A DNA stretch of 11,783 nucleotides from assembly GCA_964511065.1 (NCBI GenBank), contig CAZEEG010000157.1, forward strand, positions 1 through 11,783. The letters are read 5' to 3'. Position 1 is the stretch's first letter. Every line of letters begins with the position of its first letter. This document shows, one piece after another, positions 6,611 through 11,783 of the stretch. The notes under the pieces were generated by a model. That model did not search any database, was not told where the DNA came from, and was given only the letters and a program-made list of their open reading frames with translations. Source of the stretch: CALBRZ01 sp964511065. GTDB lineage: Bacteria > Planctomycetota > Planctomycetia > Pirellulales > S012-138. A program made the position numbers and the translations under genes.

Positions 6611-7411
6611 ATGCGTACGACCCAACGGCTGGCAGCGCTGGGGATTGTCTGCACGATGGTGGGCCTGGTCACGGTGGGCCTGGCCACAGCCCAGGAAGCC
6701 CCCAAGGAGCAGGCTCGCCAGGACGACCCGAAGCAGCCCACGAGCATCGAACGAGCAAAACCCGGGCTGAACTGGACGGGCGACTGGCTGTTCCAGGCTA
6801 CGCCCACCGGATCGGTCCCGCTGCAACCGCGACTGCGCGTGTGGCGCGATCCCGAGCGGAAGCTGGTCATCATGGATGGCGAAGTGTGTCTCCGCGAAGG
6901 GCCGCTGGAGCTGTTCGCCTGCCCTCGCAACACCAAGGAACACGAATCGGTCGTGGTGGTTGATGCCGTGCCCGGCGTGGTGCACGCGGGCCTGGTGGCT
7001 GTGGGGGCCAAGGCCGGTTCTCCCGCCTCGTTCAACCCATACCGGCCCGCCACCGGCACGCAGATTCAGGTGATCGTGGCCTGGGCCGACGAGGACGGCA
7101 AGCGGCACGCGGTGCCCGCCCAGCAGTGGATCAAGAACACGCAGACGGGCAAGATCATGCAGCGCAACTGGGTGTTCGCCGGCAGTCGCTGGATCAGCGA
7201 CGAGGCCACCGGACGGCGCTCCTACCTGGCCGACGGCGGGGACTTCATCTGCGTGAGCAACTTCAGCAGCGCGATGCTCGATTTGCCGGTGCAAAGCTCG
7301 CAGGAAAACTCCAGCCTGCTGTTTGAAGCCAACACCGAGGCCATCCCCAAGGTAGGCACCAAAGTGCGGCTCATCCTGATGCCCGAGCAACTGCCGATCA
7401 ACGGGGAATGA
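6611..7411 (+). CDS. Secreted YdjY-domain protein
   Basis: The product is 266 residues. A signal peptide covers residues 1-28 (hydrophobic core 7-24, cleavage near TAQ-EA), so it is exported. The conserved core of planctomycete YdjY-domain proteins follows: VCLREGPLELFACPRNTKEHESVV at 92-115, then VVHAGLVAVGA at 123-133, the RHAVPAQQWI stretch at 165-174, and NWVFAGSRWISDE at 186-198 with GGDFICVSNFSSAMLDL at 209-225. Family function is unknown; no catalytic residues can be named, though the charged THE-like motif KEHES is highly characteristic. The ATG at 6611 has GAAGGA 8 bases upstream. The gene is divergent from the feo operon and has its own leader. Compared with longer family members it lacks the insertion often seen between the VPAQ and WVFAG blocks. 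Confidence 0.82.
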   Translation: MRTTQRLAALGIVCTMVGLVTVGLATAQEAPKEQARQDDPKQPTSIERAKPGLNWTGDWLFQATPTGSVPLQPRLRVWRDPERKLVIMDGEVCLREGPLELFACPRNTKEHESVVVVDAVPGVVHAGLVAVGAKAGSPASFNPYRPATGTQIQVIVAWADEDGKRHAVPAQQWIKNTQTGKIMQRNWVFAGSRWISDEATGRRSYLADGGDFICVSNFSSAMLDLPVQSSQENSSLLFEANTEAIPKVGTKVRLILMPEQLPINGE

Positions 7412-7500
7412 CGATCGCCTGCCGCGGCGATTCGCATACTGACCGGGCACCCATCGAGCCGAAACAGGCCAGCGCACTTCTTAAGTTTTTACACCCCCGA

Positions 7501-7610
7501 CACCGCCTGACGAAACTGCCAAGAGCGGCTATGCCTCTGGCCGGAAGTTGAGTATTGACATGCGCTAGCACGATGCTGAATGGTGCTCCGGCCAGAACCG
7601 TCAGGCAGTG
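7501..7610. repeat. Nested inverted repeats at the edge of the low-GC gene
   Basis: The outer arms CACCGCCTGACG (7501-7512) and CGTCAGGCAGTG (7599-7610) are complementary at 11 of 12 positions. The inner arms TCTGGCCGGA (7536-7545) and TCCGGCCAGA (7587-7596) match perfectly. Between the inner arms AGCA-CGA-TGCT forms a further small hairpin. The left arms are 23 bases apart and the right arms only 2. It lies between the YdjY gene and the 3' end of the acquired gene. It may be a mobile-element end, a recombination site or a bidirectional terminator. Confidence 0.55.
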
Positions 7611-7612
7611 CC

Positions 7613-7622
7613 TGGCTTATGT
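7613..7622 (+). repeat. Left copy of a 10-bp direct repeat flanking the low-GC gene
   Basis: TGGCTTATGT here is repeated at 8508-8517. The two copies bracket the 7626-8441 gene and could be a target-site duplication or an attachment core. A chance match between two flanks of this size is a few percent, so this is suggestive only. Confidence 0.3.
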
Positions 7623-7625
7623 GGA

Positions 7626-8441
7626 CTAGCACACGCGCTGCTCAAGTTGCCGAGCTAGGGCTATATCGAGCTCGAAGCGATCCTCCCATCGCCGCGCTGC
7701 GTCTACTGCAGTATGAATATCTCCATAGTAGACGATTTCAAACGCTCTATTGTCGTAACGAAGGACCATCAGATCATCCACAAATGTGAGTGTGCGACAA
7801 TTGATCGAGATGAACCCAGTTTTCTGGGCAGTCGTTTTGACACTAATTCGTCTGCCATTGTGACTCACAACGTCAAAGCCTTGTTGATTCACATGTCTTG
7901 CAAGCTGACCTCCCGTTTGTCGCGCGCAATAGAACTCCCCGAGACGCCCAACGAGGTGTCGCGTTTCAGTCGGCTTGCAGCCAAACTCTTCAACCTCGAG
8001 GACAAGAATCTCCATGTATTCTTCGTAAAGGCGATCCAACTGCTTCCGGCTGAGTGGGAGCGTTAGCTGTGGATGGGGCACTCGCTCCGTTTCACATGTG
8101 GTATTGCTTGGTTCCCGAGCGGGCGAATACAAACGCATCTCGCCGTCGACCCACTCCCCGATAACCTGATCAGCGGATGCTCCGCGAGGACGTCCGTAGA
8201 TGAGGCCAGTGTAAGGCTGATCCCGCCCTATAAATCGGTACTCGCCCCTACCAACTCGGACAAAAATCGGCGTTTGACTGATGAGTCCATGATTCCGACG
8301 ATTATAGCAATAGTCAGATGGAATTACGCTCGCAGGGTTGGTGCCGTACCGTCGTGCAAGTTCCGATTTGATTTCTTTGGCCGTATAAAGGCGATCTTCA
8401 GCGCCCTCGAAGTACGACAGGAACTGCTCAAGTATGGTCAT
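7626..8441 (-). CDS. Two-domain protein of unknown function, possible defence-related nuclease, probably acquired
   Basis: The product is 271 residues with no signal peptide, so it is likely cytosolic. The N-terminal part (1-90) looks like a DNA-binding-type domain with the pattern NPASVIPSDYCYNRRN at 35-50 and VGRGEYRFIG at 63-72. After a charged helical linker (130-160), the C-terminal part starts HLVGRLGEFYCARQTGG (162-178) and continues with FD at 189-190 and RRISVKTT at 197-204. This resembles DUF6998-type domains with a PD-(D/E)xK-like core, where D190 and K202 would be key residues; S200 replaces the usual Glu or Gln, so catalysis is uncertain. Three 60-base lines inside the gene (7741, 7801, 8281) are each 45% GC, well below the neighbouring genes, which indicates transfer. 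The ATG at 8441 has no clear Shine-Dalgarno. It stands alone, with no methylase or partner gene beside it. Confidence 0.7.
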   Translation of the reverse strand: MTILEQFLSYFEGAEDRLYTAKEIKSELARRYGTNPASVIPSDYCYNRRNHGLISQTPIFVRVGRGEYRFIGRDQPYTGLIYGRPRGASADQVIGEWVDGEMRLYSPAREPSNTTCETERVPHPQLTLPLSRKQLDRLYEEYMEILVLEVEEFGCKPTETRHLVGRLGEFYCARQTGGQLARHVNQQGFDVVSHNGRRISVKTTAQKTGFISINCRTLTFVDDLMVLRYDNRAFEIVYYGDIHTAVDAARRWEDRFELDIALARQLEQRVC

Positions 8442-8507
8442 GGGGAGAATCGCATGTAGTGATCGTTTCGGAACATTGTGCGTGGCGCTGCTGGGTGGTT
8501 GCAGCCA

Positions 8508-8517
8508 TGGCTTATGT
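8508..8517 (+). repeat. Right copy of the 10-bp direct repeat flanking the low-GC gene
   Basis: This is TGGCTTATGT, identical to 7613-7622, about 70 bases upstream of the start of the 7626-8441 gene. The rest of the 8442-8632 spacer shows no other feature. Confidence 0.3.
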
Positions 8518-8632
8518 CTCGCCAGCCCCGGGAATCCACCGCCACATTAAAGCGGCTCGGTGATGCCAGATCAATCAGCGGCAACTACCAGGGATTGGGG
8601 CCACTGCAGTAAGATCTTACATCATCCATCGC

Positions 8633-9553
8633 CTACGGCTTTTTCCGCGGCTCGTCCCAGCGGGCTTTATACAACCGGTGGTCCGGCAGGCGGATTACCT
8701 TGTCGCTGCCGTCGAAGCGAAGCGTGTCGCTCCACCAGTGCTCGGGCGTCGCCTGGTGATAGACCACGCGGCCCCCTTTCCGCTGCTCGTCGATCGACTT
8801 CACTTTCTTGTGCGCGCCCAGGCGGGGGTGAGGGCTGAACTTGCCGCTGTCGGTATCAAACCGGTACACGGCCGTGTTGGTGGTGACGTAATAGCCGCGG
8901 CCATCGGCGGTCGGCGAAAGATCATGTCCACCTTCGGTCGGCAGCTTCCAAGTCTTTTCAGCGACCAGTTGCACCTTCCCGTTCGCTTCACGCACGGCGA
9001 CCAGCAGTAGCTCCACGTCGCCTAATGCCCAGATCCGCTGGCGGCCGGCATCCCATTCCGCACCATGCGCGCCCTTGAGGGGCAGCACGGCAAGCGGCTC
9101 CGGCTGCCGAGGTTCAGAACCGATCGCAAACAACTGAAACTCATCGCCGCCGAAACTGGACGCCACCGCCACCCGGTTGCCCGGGATCAGGCACGCGCTG
9201 TGGGCGTTGCGGCTGTACGTGTAGAACCGGCAGCTTTTGTCGTCGCGCCGGACCAACGCCACGCCCCCGCTGGACGAGGTGATCAGGATTTCATCCCCGT
9301 ACGGTTTGCAGTCGTCGGTCGAGGCAAACGTGCGGTGGGCCGCAGGGTCGATGGCCGCTGAGTCGGCAGCCCGCCAAGTCCAGAGCTTCTTGGGAGCGTT
9401 CATTCCTGCGCCGTCGGCCGGAATGATGAACACCTCGTCGGCCCCGCAAACGATGAGCGACGGCGCAGACTCGGCCGCTGGTGCCGCCTGCCCACTCAGT
9501 ACGAGCGAACTGAACAGCCAGATTACGACGATCCACCGTGGAACGCTTAGCAT
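8633..9553 (-). CDS. Secreted DUF6528-like protein, probable beta-propeller
   Basis: The product is 306 residues with a signal peptide (1-27, ending near AAPAAE). The mature part follows the layout I recognise from DUF6528 proteins: LIVCGADEVFII (33-44), W58-W60, TDDCKPYGDEILITSSSGGVALV (79-101), YSRNAHSACLIPGNRVAVASS (113-133), GAHGAEWD (161-168), WALGDVELL (175-183), TWKLPTEGGHDLSP (201-214) and the closing RLPDHRLYKARW (288-299). The regular strand and loop pattern suggests a propeller fold. No enzyme activity is known for the family; roles in sugar or glycan contexts are only speculation. The ATG at 9553 has AGGA 6 bases upstream and the signal peptide directly follows; the open frame extends to 9823 but is not protein-like there. 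It is divergent from the 9714 ORF. Confidence 0.8.
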   Translation of the reverse strand: MLSVPRWIVVIWLFSSLVLSGQAAPAAESAPSLIVCGADEVFIIPADGAGMNAPKKLWTWRAADSAAIDPAAHRTFASTDDCKPYGDEILITSSSGGVALVRRDDKSCRFYTYSRNAHSACLIPGNRVAVASSFGGDEFQLFAIGSEPRQPEPLAVLPLKGAHGAEWDAGRQRIWALGDVELLLVAVREANGKVQLVAEKTWKLPTEGGHDLSPTADGRGYYVTTNTAVYRFDTDSGKFSPHPRLGAHKKVKSIDEQRKGGRVVYHQATPEHWWSDTLRFDGSDKVIRLPDHRLYKARWDEPRKKP

Positions 9554-9609
9554 GGTGATCCTCAGGGAATGGAACGATCGATTGGGCGGTGAAACACTTG
9601 GGCAGGTTG

Positions 9610-9619
9610 CACTATAGTG
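9610..9619. promoter_or_regulatory. CACTATAGTG palindrome in the divergent spacer
   Basis: This perfect 10-bp palindrome sits between the DUF6528-like gene and the 9714 ORF. On the minus strand it contains TATAGT (9616-9611), a 5 of 6 match to a -10 box, with TTGCCG (9637-9632) 15 bases upstream. It could be the promoter core of the minus-strand gene, an operator, or both. Confidence 0.3.
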
Positions 9620-9713
9620 TACCCAGGCAGGCGGCAAGCACTCGATCGGGTCGCCGGGCAGTACTCCGGCGCGCCGCCAGCCTGCAACCGTAGTACACCG
9701 AGAAAGGCCCGCT

Positions 9714-9869
9714 GTGGCAAAGCCTGGCCAGCAGATTGTTCTGATCGTGTCGACGCTCACCGCGTCCTGGCTTGGAATGCAAGCGGTGCATGAACTGGGC
9801 CACGTGCTGGGCGGCATCCTCACGGGTGGTGGATCGTGCCGTACTCACCTGCGAAATTTGATGCCATGA
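9714..9869 (+). CDS. 51-residue ORF with an HELGH zinc motif, likely truncated M50-like membrane protein
   Basis: GTG at 9714 is preceded by GAAAGG 6 bases upstream, a strong site. The product is one hydrophobic segment (about 8-24) running into MQAVHELGHVLGG at 22-34, where H26, E27 and H30 form the HExxH zinc signature. In planctomycetes this opening (STL-ASWLGMQAVHELGHVL) is, as I recall it, the start of much longer M50-type site-2 protease-like membrane proteins. Here it stops after 51 residues, and the last dozen residues after TGG are unlike the family. No other frame downstream restores the expected second zinc ligand region. It is therefore either a pseudogene left by deletion or frameshift, or a small protein. 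Its TGA overlaps the ATG of the next gene (ATGA at 9866-9869). Confidence 0.55.
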   Translation: MAKPGQQIVLIVSTLTASWLGMQAVHELGHVLGGILTGGGSCRTHLRNLMP

Positions 9870-10270
9870 AAGTTCCGTGGTTATCCGCACTGGCTTGGGA
9901 TGGAGCGCTGCCCTTGCTCGTGGCCGCCGCGGCAGGGTTCCTGTCCGTGGCCTTCCCACAGAACGACATGGTTGAAATTGCCGCGGTGGTATTATTGCCT
10001 ATGGTTGCCGCGCTGGTTCGGGCTTCGATCGGGTTGCGGCAACTTGCGGCGATCTGCGGCGAGGCCCCTTCCATTGCGCGCCAGCTACTCTTCTCGGCCG
10101 CCATCGCTACACTTCTCATGTTCGAGATGTACAGCGGCGTTCTTCTACGCGTTGCGGTTCCTTGGACGTTCTGGTGGCCTGCTGCCGCGTTGTATCTGGT
10201 TTACCTGGCTCTCGTCCTATGCGCCGTGCGCCCCGGTCCTGGCCTGCCGCCCCGAGCATTTTCAGGCTGA
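9866..10270 (+). CDS. Small integral membrane protein of unknown function
   Basis: The product is 134 residues with about four membrane segments (near 13-30, 36-54, 72-96 and 102-121) and a short polar tail. No motif or family was recognised. The ATG at 9866 was chosen because it overlaps the stop of the preceding ORF in an ATGA arrangement, which suggests coupled translation; it has no Shine-Dalgarno of its own. A GTG at 9836 would add ten residues not resembling a protein start. Pairing with an HExxH-bearing ORF suggests either a two-gene unit or the remains of an ancestral gene in which the middle was lost. The 131-base spacer to the next gene shows no clear promoter. Confidence 0.6.
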   Translation: MKVPWLSALAWDGALPLLVAAAAGFLSVAFPQNDMVEIAAVVLLPMVAALVRASIGLRQLAAICGEAPSIARQLLFSAAIATLLMFEMYSGVLLRVAVPWTFWWPAAALYLVYLALVLCAVRPGPGLPPRAFSG

Positions 10271-10401
10271 TACGCCGGCCGATGTGCAACCGGGCTGCGG
10301 GTGGATTACCATCGTGGAGTTGCCCGGTGCCGCTTTGGAGCGGGGCAGGGCCGTCTGAAATTTGAATGGCTCGTTTATCTCGCCGGTTGGAGACAGACAA
10401 C

Positions 10402-11325
<924 letters not shown>

Positions 11326-11783
11326 GGGGGGCGTAGGTCGCTGGCCGCCACAAATCGCGTGATTTTTCCGTCGAGGTCCAGATAGATTGCTGCGTCCGAC
11401 CACAACCATGTGGCTAGTGTCAGCGACAGTCGCACCGAGCGAAGGATAAACACAGGCTCTCCAGCCCAGCACCAGATACCAAGGCCAGGTGCGCTGAGTC
11501 TGCCGGTTCAGGCGGCTATGCCAGTTACGGTTCGGCGGTAGCTAGCACGCCGCGGGCGCGGTCACCGCGAACACGATTATGGGGGGCGAGCTGCGGCCCA
11601 TTGGGCTGATTCCCGGTTTTGCGGCTGCAAGCCCCCTTCTTCTGCGGCCCCGAGCCGAGTATGGTGATTAGATGAACTGAATGCACATCGGGACCGTTTC
11701 AGATTGCCCCGCCTTCGGTCGCCCTCCCGCCCCGACTTCTGAACTTTACCTGTCGCGTTCGATCACCATCGTGACCGGCCGGC
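11326..11783. other. 458-base stretch without a convincing gene
   Basis: No frame here has a plausible start and good codon use over a useful length. Two small GC hairpins are present: CGCGG-TCA-CCGCG (11557-11569) and GCCC-ATT-GGGC (11597-11606 region). Neither has a T-run. A minus-strand frame from about 11453 to 11330 looks faintly protein-like and is discussed in the findings. The last 38 bases could be the end of a gene entering on the minus strand, but the evidence is too thin. Confidence 0.5.

Noticed and set aside
6395..7477. A 360-codon minus-strand open frame opposite the YdjY gene
   Set aside because: It overlaps the whole YdjY gene and the feo promoter; its sequence shows no domain and the sense strand has a clear family match.
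7501..7610. A genuine integron attC site
   Set aside because: The core bases deviate from the consensus at the important A and T positions, the arm spacing is wrong (23 versus 2 bases), and no integrase is seen. I keep it only as an unexplained inverted repeat.
11746..11783. C-terminal end of a minus-strand gene entering from the right (ending IERDR)
   Set aside because: Only 11 codons are visible, a frame on the plus strand looks equally gene-like, and a short open stretch like this is likely by chance.

Overview
The window looks like chromosomal DNA from a GC-rich planctomycete (Planctomycetota, probably Pirellulales or a relative). This rests on the gene content: short secreted ceramidase-like hydrolases, YdjY-domain and DUF6528-like exported proteins, an exported PIG-L/LmbE deacetylase, and a feoA-feoA-feoB cluster, all with dispersed single-gene units and modest Shine-Dalgarno signals. 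No rRNA, tRNA, CRISPR array or transposase gene was found.

Layout, left to right. Positions 1-65 hold the last 20 codons of a plus-strand gene, followed by a strong hairpin. Positions 250-1686 (minus) encode a secreted neutral-ceramidase-like hydrolase. A divergent intergenic region leads to 1983-3050 (plus), a secreted protein of unknown function with an AQPG hexapeptide repeat. Its stop codon lies in the first unit of an irregular 22-bp repeat array (3044-3190), which sits between this gene and the convergent iron operon. The minus-strand iron cluster reads feoA1 (6310-6077), feoA2 (6072-5842), feoB (5654-3327). Its control region (6345-6398) holds a Fur-box-like dyad just downstream of a good -35/-10 pair. 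Divergent to it, after a leader with a 14-bp direct repeat, is a YdjY-domain secreted protein (6611-7411).

Positions 7412-8632 look like a small acquired island. A single minus-strand gene of clearly lower GC (7626-8441) encodes a two-domain protein with a possible nuclease-like core. It is bordered on one side by nested inverted repeats and on both sides by a 10-bp direct repeat. After it come a DUF6528-like secreted beta-propeller-type protein (8633-9553, minus), a 51-residue plus-strand ORF carrying an HELGH zinc motif (9714-9869), a small membrane protein that overlaps it by ATGA (9866-10270), and an exported PIG-L/LmbE deacetylase (10402-11325). The last 458 bases hold no convincing gene.

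The only genes that clearly work together are feoA1-feoA2-feoB, which take up ferrous iron across the inner membrane and are probably repressed by an iron-sensing Fur-type regulator. The others appear to be single transcription units for exported or envelope proteins. The most unusual signals are the 22-bp array, the truncated M50-like ORF, and the low-GC gene with its flanking repeats. None of these amounts to a demonstrated new system.
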